Source: Flavobacteriales bacterium
Lineage (GTDB): Bacteria > Bacteroidota > Bacteroidia > UBA10329
DNA: 64,000 nucleotides
Direction of reading: 5' to 3'
Assembly (NCBI GenBank): GCA_016124845.1
Contig: WGMW01000002.1
Coordinates: forward strand, 1-64,000
In this document: positions 53,299 through 61,859 of the stretch, piece by piece
Position numbering within the stretch: position 1 is the first letter of the stretch
Layout: the number at the start of each line of letters is the position of its first letter
Notes under the pieces: model-generated
Seen by the model: the letters and a program-made list of their open reading frames with translations, nothing else
Told to the model about the DNA's origin: nothing
Database searches by the model: none
Position numbers and translations under genes: made by a program

Positions 53299-53658
53299 AT
53301 GAAACGACATCTTACCATCTTCTTAACGGTGTTAGTTTCTCCAGTATTCGGACAGGAATTGCGGAGTGACATAGACACGATTTATCATTCTGTCGACTCC
53401 ACAGTTGTGAAGGTTTTAGATTATGTGGACGGAGAATTAGCTGGCGAGTATTTCGGTTGCTTTACGGAAGCAATTGAAGAAAGGGTAAGCAAAAACGGAC
53501 GTGGGAGAAAGGCCCAAAAACAGCTACGACATAGAATGACTGCAATTTGGGACTTGAAAAAATATGACAAATGGGAAATTGCTCATCCTCCTCCGACAAC
53601 TACTGACGGGGCGAAAACGGAATTTGGAGGAATATCAATCGTGGATAAAAGAAATTAA
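53299..53658 (+). CDS. Small secreted protein, unknown
   Basis: The protein has 119 residues with signal peptide MKRHLTIFLTVLVSPVFGQ. The mature part is charged (SDIDTIYHSVDSTVVKVLDY, ERVSKNGRGRKAQKQLRHRM) with no cysteines beyond one and no motif I know. Base composition is AT-richer than the glucan locus. Headed by cassette-head repeat copy 2. Confidence 0.6.
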   Translation: MKRHLTIFLTVLVSPVFGQELRSDIDTIYHSVDSTVVKVLDYVDGELAGEYFGCFTEAIEERVSKNGRGRKAQKQLRHRMTAIWDLKKYDKWEIAHPPPTTTDGAKTEFGGISIVDKRN

Positions 53659-53705
53659 AAACAACCCCCAACCCCCACTAAACCTAATGTGTGCGATAGT
53701 GCATG

Positions 53706-53727
53706 GAGACGCGATGCATCGCGTCTC
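53706..53727. repeat. GAGACGCGA palindrome
   Basis: GAGACGCGATG and CATCGCGTCTC form a perfect 22-bp palindrome. This is a common intergenic hairpin in Bacteroidota and cyanobacteria. It lies in the gene-free tail of the second cassette-like unit. Confidence 0.75.
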
Positions 53728-53820
53728 TACATGTTCTGTGCTGTCCGTGCGTGGGTCAGTCCGAGTGTCCGCCACAAGCGGACGTATCGAGGACCGTGGG
53801 CAGCTATACCCGCGCACTCC

Positions 53821-53903
53821 AAGTGACCCATGTCCCAAACCTCGCACGTCTATTGCAGGGCGGCTGTTACCTAACGTATTATCTTTAGCGGGAAACGTTA
53901 GGG
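53821..53903 (+). repeat. Cassette-head repeat, copy 3
   Basis: The copy contains CCCAAACCTCGCACGTC, TATTGCAGGGCGGCTGTTAC and CTAACGTATTATCTTTAGCG, ending GGAAACGTTAGGG. The arms CCTAACGT and ACGTTAGG pair perfectly around 17 bases that contain the -7-like box TATCTTTA. The start codon of the next gene is 8 bases further on. Confidence 0.8.
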
Positions 53904-53910
53904 TGTAATC

Positions 53911-54636
53911 ATGAAATACCTTTTAGCAAAGCTGCTTTTGTTAATTGCAATATCAGTTTTTGGACAGGAAAGAGAGTTGCATATACCCATCAAACAAAAT
54001 GGGGATACCATTCCTTGGTACGACATGCAGATGAAATTTGTATCGATACTAGGACTGGAACCTTTGCAAAGCACATCTTCACATTTGGCCTTTCGGATTT
54101 GGACGGACAAGCAGGTAATTGAAATCAATGAATATCCAGGACACCTAAGTGGACGAATAATTAGTTGGGCGATAGAATACTCCTTTGAGAAACAGAGTAC
54201 CATTGGACCAGTTAGATTTACCATTGACACACTTCCAGAGGTTCAAACAAGCTTGGCCAAGAACTTGATAAAATCCTCTGATATTAGGAAAGTTCCTGAT
54301 GAACGTTCAATTCCAAATTGGCTACAAGGTTATGACGGGGTGACGTATTATATTGAAGATGCTGATTCATCCTCCTATTCATTTAAATCGTATTGGGAAC
54401 CCGAAACACAAGGCTCTTTGGTTGAAGCGCTATTGGTAGACTCGCTTATAAAGAAACTATGTAGAGTTGTCGAGGCAAAGTCATACTGGACAAAATTTGA
54501 GGATGTGTTACCCTTTGTGTGTTATCAGTCAGCAGGACCGTTTGTTACTTGCTCACGAAAGATGTTGAACTATGGAACACGTAGACAATGGCGTAAAACA
54601 AAAAGGAAATCAAAACGAGAAAAAGCTGATAATTAA
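53911..54636 (+). CDS. Secreted protein with basic tail, unknown
   Basis: The protein has 241 residues with signal peptide MKYLLAKLLLLIAISVFGQ. The mature part is mixed alpha/beta (LHIPIKQNGDTIPWYDMQMK, LAFRIWTDKQVIEINEYPGH), has three cysteines, and ends in a strongly basic tail (RRQWRKTKRKSKREK). No family recognised. It is AT-rich compared with the flanking core genes, which suggests transfer. Headed by cassette-head repeat copy 3. Confidence 0.65.
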   Translation: MKYLLAKLLLLIAISVFGQERELHIPIKQNGDTIPWYDMQMKFVSILGLEPLQSTSSHLAFRIWTDKQVIEINEYPGHLSGRIISWAIEYSFEKQSTIGPVRFTIDTLPEVQTSLAKNLIKSSDIRKVPDERSIPNWLQGYDGVTYYIEDADSSSYSFKSYWEPETQGSLVEALLVDSLIKKLCRVVEAKSYWTKFEDVLPFVCYQSAGPFVTCSRKMLNYGTRRQWRKTKRKSKREKADN

Positions 54637-54720
54637 CTACCCTTAAGGTTCACTTCTCGATACACGCTTCGATTACTCGAACCGACCGCAGGGAGCTCAT
54701 GGCCGAAGGACATTACTTAG

Positions 54721-54757
54721 TGACCCATGTCCCAAACCTCGCAGGTCTTTTGCAGGC
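54721..54757 (+). repeat. Cassette-head repeat, copy 4 (truncated)
   Basis: TGACCCATGTCCCAAACCTC continues as GCAGGTCTTTTGCAGG and then breaks off into the end of the nuclease gene on the other strand. The palindromic promoter half is missing. Upstream of it, CTTCTCGATACAC repeats sequence seen before copy 1. Confidence 0.65.
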
Positions 54758-54768
54758 CAGATCACACC

Positions 54769-56160
54769 TCATCCATCAAACTCCGGCAGTATCACCTTCT
54801 TATCGGTAATGCGGAAACTGAGGCGGTAAAAATCGATGTTGTCCTCTATCCAAGGGTCCATGGCCTTCCATTCCCAAAAGAGGTCGTTGCTCACCATCAG
54901 GCAATTGTTGCGTTTTACGTGTGCGATCACAAACACATCGGCACTGGTGCCGCTGGGCACTTCAAAGTAATCCACGCTGTCGGCAAAGGCATCCAACGCC
55001 ACGGGGTCGTCTATCCGGTGGCGGAGTGAGGCATCCACGATCACCATGATGTCCTTGAACCCGCGCCTCTTGAGGTCGTCCATCATACGTTGCAGGTTCT
55101 CCACCTTGGGCACGCTTCTGTGGTTGCCATGCGAGTTGTGCGCCACATTGCTGCCATCCAGCACCACTTGGCGTTCCTGCACCGCGCGGGTGGCAAACAC
55201 CTCCCTGTCGTGGTGGTAAGTGCCGAACTTCTTAATGTCGGCATTGGTGCGCAGGAACTGTAGCAGCGCCTTTCGGTCGCGCAGTTGCAGGGTAAACCAG
55301 TTGCGCAGCATCTTGGAGGCAGGATCCTGATACAGTTCAATGTCCTTTTCCAGCCGCCTTTGTATCTGATCCACGGTCACCTCCTTCTTTTCGGGCAGGC
55401 GCGAGAGCAGTTGCAGCAGCACCCGCGCGTCATGCTTCAGGTCGGGGGCGTCCATCAGGTCCAGGTTCAGTTTACTGCGGAACTCCGAGCGCGAGAAGCA
55501 TTCCGCCTCCTTGGCCTCCTGCCATTCTTTGGCGTTGATGAACCCTCCCTGTCTTCCGGCCTCAAAGTCGGCAGCAGTGGTATAGCCCTGTTCGGTGGCC
55601 GTGCGGTAGTCGGCCGCCAGCGTAAAACCCTTCTCCAGCGCCACCTGCAGCTCAAACCAATTGGTAAAGCCCGCATCCTTTCCGTAGCGGTAGAGGTCGT
55701 ACGGATTGGCCATGGCGGGCAGTTCCACCTTCAGGCGGCCTTCCTCCACCATCTTCACATAATCGGGGTAGCCGTCCTCGTAATGCTCATCCACCAAGGC
55801 CTTGTAGGTCTCCGGGTCGCTGAGTTCAGAACCTACCGAAAGCTGGTAGGCCTCCCATGTTTCAAACCCCTTTTCGGTGGCATCATAGTACGTGGCCGCA
55901 TCGCCAAAACCCTTTTCTCTGGCGGTGCGGTAGTCGGTCAGTTGGTGGTAGCCCTGTGCATCCACCGTAAGCAGCCCACCTTTATGGCTTATGCCGAAGG
56001 CGGTAATGGTTCCATGCTGCTCAAAACAATAGATGCTGGTAACCACATGGTCCTCTGCAAAACGCAGAAATTCCTCCAGGTCCAGCAGTTCTATCTGCAG
56101 TTCGGCCTTGGTAAGCTTGGCGCGGTAGTGGCGCCACTTGTTGTCGGTGCGTTGGCTCAT
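54769..56160 (-). CDS. Regnase-like NYN/PIN-domain protein with Gly-Phe/Tyr repeats
   Basis: The protein has 463 residues. The last 140 match the Zc3h12a/Regnase type of PIN-like RNase: VVLDGSNVAHNSHGNHRSVP with the first Asp, MVIVDASLRHRI with the second, GTSADVFVIAHVKRNNC with the third and LMVSNDLFWEW with the fourth, so the metal-binding acidic set looks complete. The middle (about 85-230) is a run of short repeats of the form Y-x-x-A-x-x-x-GF/GY (TDYRTAREKGFGDAATYYDA, ADYRTATEQGYTTAADFEAG). An RNA-cleaving role is likely; the target is unknown. It is the third gene of a three-gene operon, 1 bp after the second. GC content is clearly higher than in the cassette-like genes beside it. Confidence 0.78.
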   Translation of the reverse strand: MSQRTDNKWRHYRAKLTKAELQIELLDLEEFLRFAEDHVVTSIYCFEQHGTITAFGISHKGGLLTVDAQGYHQLTDYRTAREKGFGDAATYYDATEKGFETWEAYQLSVGSELSDPETYKALVDEHYEDGYPDYVKMVEEGRLKVELPAMANPYDLYRYGKDAGFTNWFELQVALEKGFTLAADYRTATEQGYTTAADFEAGRQGGFINAKEWQEAKEAECFSRSEFRSKLNLDLMDAPDLKHDARVLLQLLSRLPEKKEVTVDQIQRRLEKDIELYQDPASKMLRNWFTLQLRDRKALLQFLRTNADIKKFGTYHHDREVFATRAVQERQVVLDGSNVAHNSHGNHRSVPKVENLQRMMDDLKRRGFKDIMVIVDASLRHRIDDPVALDAFADSVDYFEVPSGTSADVFVIAHVKRNNCLMVSNDLFWEWKAMDPWIEDNIDFYRLSFRITDKKVILPEFDG

Positions 56161-56161
56161 A

Positions 56162-57223
56162 TCAGTCCAGGTCTAAGGTCTTTCGTTTGTGAGAGAGAGA
56201 ATCCTCTTCGGTAAGGTTGTCTGTGGCTGCGGTGCTCCAGTCAGACCTTACAGTAATGAAAGGGATGGTAGGGCATAGGATGCCGCTCTGTTTCTTTTTT
56301 TGCAAAACAGCCCATGTGTCCTTAGGAATGATACCATGGTCGAAAAGCAGTTGCCATAGTTCGGTTATCTCCATGTTTCCAACAAGCAGTTCGGCCCGGA
56401 TGGACTGCTGCAGATCAGCGGCCCATTGTATCTCAGGCAGTTCATCCATGGTCTTTTGCAAGCGCGGGGCAAGTTCTTTGATGCTTTCAATGTTCCATTG
56501 CCCCGTAGTGTACCGTTTTTCGCCATCCTGCTGTTCCATCAGCGGAAGCGTGGTTTCGAGTTCTTTGCGGAGCGGCTCAAGCCGCTGGCGCAGATTGTTC
56601 AGCTTCTCATACTCATACAGGTTCATGTTGGGCAGTGTAACCAGAGGCGTACATTCGAACCTGTCGAGCACATCAAGCCCAAGCTGTTCGTAAAACAGAA
56701 CAATGGATGGGGGGTCTTCTTCTTCCTCATCCTGTTCAAACGAGAGGAGGCCGCTGAACTTTCCGCGTCCGGTCGGTTCGCCACGTTCCGTATCCACATT
56801 CCAGAGGTAGAGACATTTGTTGTCTTTCAGATAGAATGGCCATAGCTGAGGCAACGCTGAGGTTCTAAGATCGGTAACGATATGTTCCCTGTAATGCTCA
56901 AAGATGTCCTGCGTTATCTTCTCACCACGTTTAAGGGTCAGGATGTCATGCTTGTTGCGGTGTTTTTTTTTACGGATAGACTGCATGATGGCCATGGCGC
57001 CTTGCAGGGTCTTGATATCTTCTGGCTGTTGGAGTTGTTTCAACAATAGCCTCATCTTGTTGGCCGGGGTCAATTGTTCAGAAGCATGTTCGAACATGAT
57101 GATGTTGGTCGAGTATCCAACGCAACAGACATTGTCGAGAAGGCAAAGTCCTGCACGTAGAGCAAAGGCTTCCCAAGCTGGGCTAAATGCTGGAGGATTG
57201 GAATTGAAGGTGTAGCCGTTCAT
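56162..57223 (-). CDS. Unknown protein of the HTH-NYN operon
   Basis: The protein has 353 residues from MNGYTFNSNPPAFSPAWEAF; twelve further codons are open upstream. No membrane segment or known motif is seen. Features: a Lys/Arg-rich patch (MQSIRKKKHRNKHDILTLKR), a very acidic strip (FEQDEEEEDPP) and a coiled-coil-like segment (NNLRQRLEPLRKELETTLPL). Its stop lies 1 bp before the nuclease start, so both are translated from one message. By position it could regulate or partner the nuclease; nothing in the sequence proves it. Confidence 0.65.
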   Translation of the reverse strand: MNGYTFNSNPPAFSPAWEAFALRAGLCLLDNVCCVGYSTNIIMFEHASEQLTPANKMRLLLKQLQQPEDIKTLQGAMAIMQSIRKKKHRNKHDILTLKRGEKITQDIFEHYREHIVTDLRTSALPQLWPFYLKDNKCLYLWNVDTERGEPTGRGKFSGLLSFEQDEEEEDPPSIVLFYEQLGLDVLDRFECTPLVTLPNMNLYEYEKLNNLRQRLEPLRKELETTLPLMEQQDGEKRYTTGQWNIESIKELAPRLQKTMDELPEIQWAADLQQSIRAELLVGNMEITELWQLLFDHGIIPKDTWAVLQKKKQSGILCPTIPFITVRSDWSTAATDNLTEEDSLSHKRKTLDLD

Positions 57224-57287
57224 GATACTCTTGTTATACGTTGATAGTTGAACGCACATACATGTTGTAGATTGTGCATGGGTCGCC

Positions 57288-57515
57288 TTACTGCGGCCCT
57301 TTCCGTTTCTTCTCCTCCTTGCACAGTTTTTCCAGTTTTCTGATGGTGATGTCCAGCATGGCGCACCATAGTTCCAGTATATCGATACGCGGTTGTGCCT
57401 TTCCGCTCTCTATACGGGCAACATGGCGCTGACTGATACCGATTTCGTCTGCAATGTTTTGCTGGGTAAGGTCTTTCAGGCGTCTTAGCTGACGCAGTTT
57501 GGCTCCACGTTCCAT
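57288..57515 (-). CDS. XRE-family helix-turn-helix regulator
   Basis: The protein has 75 residues from MERGAKLRQLRRLKDLTQQN. It is a single Cro/C1-type HTH (LTQQNIADEIGISQRHVARI, followed by ESGKAQPRIDILELWCAML) and a short basic tail ending KKRKGPQ. It is of the size of antitoxin or phage-type repressors. It is the first gene of the operon, 64 bp before the unknown 353-residue gene. Confidence 0.85.
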   Translation of the reverse strand: MERGAKLRQLRRLKDLTQQNIADEIGISQRHVARIESGKAQPRIDILELWCAMLDITIRKLEKLCKEEKKRKGPQ

Positions 57516-57763
57516 GGTTTTGAGGTTGAACGTACAACATGGTCTAAATTGATACTCCACGGGCTGAAACACGACCCTGTTGTCTTATTTGTAATCCAAA
57601 AATAACAGAGTTTTGTTTCTGTCAACATGAAAAATCAACATTCATATAGAATTTCTCATTGGGGAGGGGCGTGGCAAGAGCTCTCAGAAGTGTCTGACAC
57701 AGTTTGTTGAGCAGACTCCTAAATGATGAAGTTTGAGTACACCTCACCGTGCAGATGTGTAAA

Positions 57764-58216
57764 TTATCGGGTATGGAAATCCAGCGAAGCTGAATTGATG
57801 CAGTAGCGCAGTCCCGTAGGTTCGGGGCCATCATCGAACACATGGCCAAGGTGGGCGTTGCAACGGGCGCAGTGTACCTCATCTCGGTTCATGCCGAAAC
57901 TGAGGTCTGTTGATTTTTCTACGTGATTGCCGATGTAGGTGTAAAAACTTGGCCAGCCCGTACCACTTTTGAACTTGGTCTTGCTATCAAAAAGGTCCAA
58001 CCCGCAACAGATGCAGGTGTAGATGCCATCGGCCTTATTGTCCCAATACTTGCCGGTAAACGCCTGTTCGGTATCGTGCTTTCGAGTAACCAAGTATTGT
58101 TGTTCGGTGAGCTTTTCCTTCCAGTAGCTATCGGGCTTCGATATTTTCTGGATGTCCTGAGAAAAGGAAGTGAATGGCAAAAGGAAGATGATGAAAGCAA
58201 AAAGAATGGCGCGCAT
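57764..58216 (-). CDS. msrB: Peptide-methionine (R)-S-oxide reductase, exported
   Basis: The protein has 150 residues from the ATG at 58216, which gives a signal peptide (MRAILFAFIIFLLPFTSFSQ). It repairs oxidised methionine in proteins, here in the periplasm. Visible are the zinc CxxC pairs (YTCICCGLDLF; CARCNAHLGHVF), the motif SGTGWPSFY and the catalytic Cys in GLRYCINSASLDF. The frame upstream of 58216 is open but would bury the signal peptide. Confidence 0.94.
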   Translation of the reverse strand: MRAILFAFIIFLLPFTSFSQDIQKISKPDSYWKEKLTEQQYLVTRKHDTEQAFTGKYWDNKADGIYTCICCGLDLFDSKTKFKSGTGWPSFYTYIGNHVEKSTDLSFGMNRDEVHCARCNAHLGHVFDDGPEPTGLRYCINSASLDFHTR

Positions 58217-58278
58217 AACGTTGCAGTTTTGTCGCAAGTTAAACAGGTGTGAGTTAAAGAATGTTCTGACCTCTACCG

Positions 58279-59178
58279 TTAAGGTGCGATCAGCGTTTGC
58301 TTCCGAATCTTTCGCTTGGTTCGCCACTCAAGCAATCCATTGGCCGCCACGGCCACAATTATGGTACTTGCGCCTGCATAAAAACCGAGGTTCAGTTCCT
58401 TGTGCTCCTCAAAGATAAAAGCCGCCAGAATGATGGAATAAACAGGTTCCAGATTCACCGAAAGGTTCATTACAAAAGGAGAGACATGCTGTAGCGCCTG
58501 ATACGAAAGCTGCATGGCGTAGACCGTGCAGACCGTACTCAGAATAAGCAGATAACCGCTATCGGATAGTGTTGGAACAAGATCGGAAACAGGGAAAAAG
58601 TGTATATAAACAGGTGCCAAAATGGTAAGTGTTCCCAAGCCACCGATAAGTTCGTAGAACAGGAGGTTCCTCGGGCCGTGATTCTTCAATAAAGACTTGG
58701 TTTCGATGGTGAAATAGGCACAGAGCATGGCGCTGATGAGCCCCAATGAAATTCCCATGGCATACAGTTTCTGAAAACGGAAAATGAGAAAGATGCCGAA
58801 GATGATGATCAATCCGAGAATCACCTCTGATAGCTGTGGTCTTCGCCTGTACATCAATGGTTCGAGAATGGATGTGAACAGCGCGGTGCTGGCCAGCGCA
58901 CTTAGTGCCACCGAAACATTCGAATACTTGATGGCCCCGAAAAATGATACCCAGTGCAAGGCAATGGTTCCGCCTACAAAGGCGATCTTCTTCATTTCTT
59001 TCCACGGAGGGGATTCCAGTTCACCACGCCATTTAAGGAACAAACCCAAGGCAATTACTGTGAGGAGAATACGCCACCACACCAGAGGAAATTCCGATAA
59101 GGAGATGAGTCGGCCTAATATACCCGTGAATCCCCACAGGAAGATGGCGAAATGCATCTGCAGATAGGCGCGTTTCAT
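58279..59178 (-). CDS. EamA/DMT-family transporter
   Basis: The protein has 299 residues from MKRAYLQMHFAIFLWGFTGI. It has ten transmembrane helices in two five-helix EamA repeats (first half LPLVWWRILLTVIALGLFL-type, second half LGLISAMLCAYFTIETKSLL and SVNLEPVYSIILAAFIF). The motif NLEPVYSIILAAFIFEEHKE is typical of drug/metabolite exporters. Substrate unknown. Confidence 0.9.
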   Translation of the reverse strand: MKRAYLQMHFAIFLWGFTGILGRLISLSEFPLVWWRILLTVIALGLFLKWRGELESPPWKEMKKIAFVGGTIALHWVSFFGAIKYSNVSVALSALASTALFTSILEPLMYRRRPQLSEVILGLIIIFGIFLIFRFQKLYAMGISLGLISAMLCAYFTIETKSLLKNHGPRNLLFYELIGGLGTLTILAPVYIHFFPVSDLVPTLSDSGYLLILSTVCTVYAMQLSYQALQHVSPFVMNLSVNLEPVYSIILAAFIFEEHKELNLGFYAGASTIIVAVAANGLLEWRTKRKIRKQTLIAP

Positions 59179-59255
59179 GGGACGCAAATGTCGGTAAAAG
59201 GCCGACTGAAAATAGCGTTGCGGTAAGTAAATGCAGATGTTACTTTTAAGGTCGG

Positions 59256-60137
59256 ATGCAAGAAGAATTGCTTAGCAAAATGGTGCCAGCGGTGGTTATG
59301 CTGGTGCTTGGTATTTTGGAAGCGCTCGGTGGCCTGTACATCAAAGACAGGCGCACCAGAAATGATTTCACCATTGAATTGGTGAGTTTGGTAACGTTGC
59401 CAACGCTTATTCAACCAGCAATTTTTCTGTGTGTTGTCTGGGGCATGCGGGCTGCGTTTCCTCAACTGGAAGATCATTTCGTACATGTTTCCTTCTGGTG
59501 GTGCATCCTCGCATTTCTGGTGTTCGATGACCTCACGCAATACCTCTGGCATCGCCTTTCGCATGTTAACAGAACCATGTGGAAGCTGCATCGTCCGCAC
59601 CATGTGGTGGAGGAGATGGGCGTGATGGTCACATATCGGAACGCAGTTCTTTACTACGCGCTCATGCCAGGCATTTGGTTTTCGGCATTGCTCGTCTATC
59701 TGGGCATGGGCTACGCTTATCTGTTCTACCTGCCGGTAAAGCTCACCATCATTCTGTTGGCGCACAGCGAGACCAAATGGGACCGATTCCTTTACCGCTA
59801 TAAGTTTCTGAATCCATTGGCGTGGATCGTTGAAAGGGTGATATCCACCCCAAGCACGCATTTCGCGCATCATGGCCTCACGGCCGATGATGGCGTAAGC
59901 AACCCGAACGGCAACTACGGCAACCTGCTCTTCATTTGGGATGTCCTGTTCGGAACGGCCAAGATCACGCGGAAATATCCCACACGTTTCGGTGCGTGGA
60001 ATCAGGTAAAGGAACCGTGGTATGTTCAGCTGCTGTTTCCGATCATTCGGTCGAAAGACGAACGAAGCGAACTGCATTCCATCCGAACAAAAAACGACTA
60101 CGACCCTTCGGTGGATTTCAAGGAGTTCAATCGCTGA
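59256..60137 (+). CDS. Sterol desaturase/fatty acid hydroxylase family protein
   Basis: This 293-residue integral membrane di-iron oxygenase has about four to five helices and the histidine boxes HRLSHVNRTMWKLHRPHHVV (HxxxH and HxxHH) and HFAHHGLTADDG. In Bacteroidota, relatives hydroxylate lipids or carotenoids; the substrate is not evident. It stands divergent from the EamA gene with 77 bp between them. Confidence 0.88.
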   Translation: MQEELLSKMVPAVVMLVLGILEALGGLYIKDRRTRNDFTIELVSLVTLPTLIQPAIFLCVVWGMRAAFPQLEDHFVHVSFWWCILAFLVFDDLTQYLWHRLSHVNRTMWKLHRPHHVVEEMGVMVTYRNAVLYYALMPGIWFSALLVYLGMGYAYLFYLPVKLTIILLAHSETKWDRFLYRYKFLNPLAWIVERVISTPSTHFAHHGLTADDGVSNPNGNYGNLLFIWDVLFGTAKITRKYPTRFGAWNQVKEPWYVQLLFPIIRSKDERSELHSIRTKNDYDPSVDFKEFNR

Positions 60138-60241
60138 ACCAGCAAACATCGGTTGTTCGAATGCGTGCAATCGGTCTTCACAAATTTTATCCGTACTTCA
60201 TATTAGAATTTGTTTCCAAGTTTTTCGTTTCATTGCGACTC

Positions 60242-60703
60242 ATGAGAAGATCACTGATCATTGGAGGTTTGATGCTGTTATCGGTTCTGGGTGTTTCAGC
60301 ACAGGACAAGGACGACATTCTCGGTTACTGGCTTGATGAGAAGCAGGAGACCGTTGTGCGGATATATGAGGATAACGGATTGTATTTCGGTCGCGTGGAA
60401 TGGCTTAAAGATTCGTTGGACGTGTTTGGAAATCCAAGGCGAGATGTGTTGAACGATGACCCCGACCTGCGCTCCCGCACGGTTCTCGGTGCCGACATGC
60501 TTATCGGGTTCGAATGGGATGGAGAAGGTGCTTGGCGAAAAGGCCAGATCTACTACTACCAGACGGGCAACGATTACAACGGCAAGATCTATCTCGAAGA
60601 AGGGAAACTGAAACTGAAAGGCTACTACAGCATTCTCTTCTTTTTGGGAAGGACCAAAACCTGGGAACGCTTGCACAACCCCGAAGCCTACGGACTGGAA
60701 TGA
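60242..60703 (+). CDS. DUF2147-type secreted protein
   Basis: The protein has 153 residues from the ATG at 60242, where the signal peptide (MRRSLIIGGLMLLSVLGVSA) starts. The domain is recognised by DDILGYWLDEKQETVVRIYE, GRVEWLKDS and KGQIYYYQTGNDYNGKIYLE, ending YYSILFFLGRTKTWERL. The fold is a small beta-barrel of unknown function. The TGA overlaps the ATG of the regulator gene. Confidence 0.85.
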   Translation: MRRSLIIGGLMLLSVLGVSAQDKDDILGYWLDEKQETVVRIYEDNGLYFGRVEWLKDSLDVFGNPRRDVLNDDPDLRSRTVLGADMLIGFEWDGEGAWRKGQIYYYQTGNDYNGKIYLEEGKLKLKGYYSILFFLGRTKTWERLHNPEAYGLE

Positions 60704-61854
60704 ACATGTCTGAGGCCATATTGTACATTGGGTTGGCGCAGTCCATTTTTGCTGCGTTTGCCTTGGCCACGCGCAGGTACGTTTCGCTGCCAGATAAACT
60801 GCTGATCGGTGGGCTGATGCTGTTCGCGTTCAAGTTCATCATTCTTATCTTGCACACAGAGCATAGCGAATTCTTCGATGCGCAGTTCTCGCTCGGACTC
60901 ATCCCGCTCACATTCGGCCCCATTCTGTACCTCTACACTTCGTACCTCGTGTCCGACCGCAAGCGTTTCCGTCCGTGGGATCTGCTGCATTTCGTGCCGT
61001 TCGTCTTCATCACCGTGGCGTATTTCATGTTCTTTCAAGATGTGGTCGATTTCTCGGATGAGGCCTACCTCAATCAGGACGAATACCTGTGGGTGCGGGT
61101 CACATTCGCCATTGTTTTCTTCACATCCGTGATCGCTTACACGGTTCTCACGTTCGTCAAACTCATCAATTTCCGTAAGACCATCGAAGCGCAGTTCAGC
61201 TATCGCGATGCACAGGTGCGATTGTTCTGGCTCAACTTCATTGCGCTGCTGTTCAGCCTCAGCGGACTGGTGGTGATCATTGCGGGAACCTACAACGCCA
61301 TCATGTTCAAGAAAGTGGTCGATACTTCGCTGCTTTCGCACATCGGCCTCACAAGCGTGGCGTATTGCATCAGCTATTTCGGGTTGCGGCAGCCCACACT
61401 TTACCGCTCAGAATATACGGTGGAGGAGAAGGACGAACCCGAACTCATCAAACCCGAACTGAATGAGAAAGAGGTGAAACCGCGTTTTTCTGAGGAGGAA
61501 GCGCAGGTGCTCACCGAACGCCTCATCCTTCACATGAATGAGGAACGTCCGTACCTGAATCCAGAACTGACATTGGGCGAACTCTCGGCACAGATCAACC
61601 TGCCGAAGCATGAGCTTACCGAACTGCTGAATGTGCATATCGGCAAGAACTTTTTCTCGTTTGTGAATGAATTCCGTTTGAAGGCCGTGGTGCGCAGGCT
61701 CGCCAATCCCGATTACGACCACCTCACCATCATCGGCATTGCCAACGACTGCGGTTTCAATTCCAAATCAACGTTTAACAGCCTTTTCAAGCAGTTTACA
61801 GGCAAAACGCCCTCGGAGTATAAAAAGGAGTTGCGGGAAAACTCGCCAGCCTAA
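60700..61854 (+). CDS. Membrane-anchored AraC-family regulator
   Basis: The protein has 384 residues from the ATG at 60700 (ATGA overlap with the preceding stop). The first 240 residues contain about seven transmembrane helices (LYIGLAQSIFAAFALATRRY, LIPLTFGPILYLYTSYLV, WLNFIALLFSLSGLVVIIAG). After a Glu-rich linker comes a C-terminal AraC-type double HTH (LTLGELSAQINLPKHELTEL; IIGIANDCGFNSKSTFNSLF, KQFTGKTPSEYKKEL). Such proteins sense a membrane or envelope signal and control transcription directly. Confidence 0.88.
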   Translation: MNMSEAILYIGLAQSIFAAFALATRRYVSLPDKLLIGGLMLFAFKFIILILHTEHSEFFDAQFSLGLIPLTFGPILYLYTSYLVSDRKRFRPWDLLHFVPFVFITVAYFMFFQDVVDFSDEAYLNQDEYLWVRVTFAIVFFTSVIAYTVLTFVKLINFRKTIEAQFSYRDAQVRLFWLNFIALLFSLSGLVVIIAGTYNAIMFKKVVDTSLLSHIGLTSVAYCISYFGLRQPTLYRSEYTVEEKDEPELIKPELNEKEVKPRFSEEEAQVLTERLILHMNEERPYLNPELTLGELSAQINLPKHELTELLNVHIGKNFFSFVNEFRLKAVVRRLANPDYDHLTIIGIANDCGFNSKSTFNSLFKQFTGKTPSEYKKELRENSPA

Positions 61855-61859
61855 GAGAA

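Noticed and set aside
52734-53903. Repeat copies as canonical integron attC sites
   Set aside because: The palindromic part is about 35 bp, below the size of known attC sites, the last core base does not fit GTTRRRY, and no integrase is in the window; kept only as an alternative.
53564-53908. Overlapping plus-strand frame after the second small secreted gene
   Set aside because: It runs through interspersed hairpins and the cassette-head repeat, has no plausible start and no protein-like composition.
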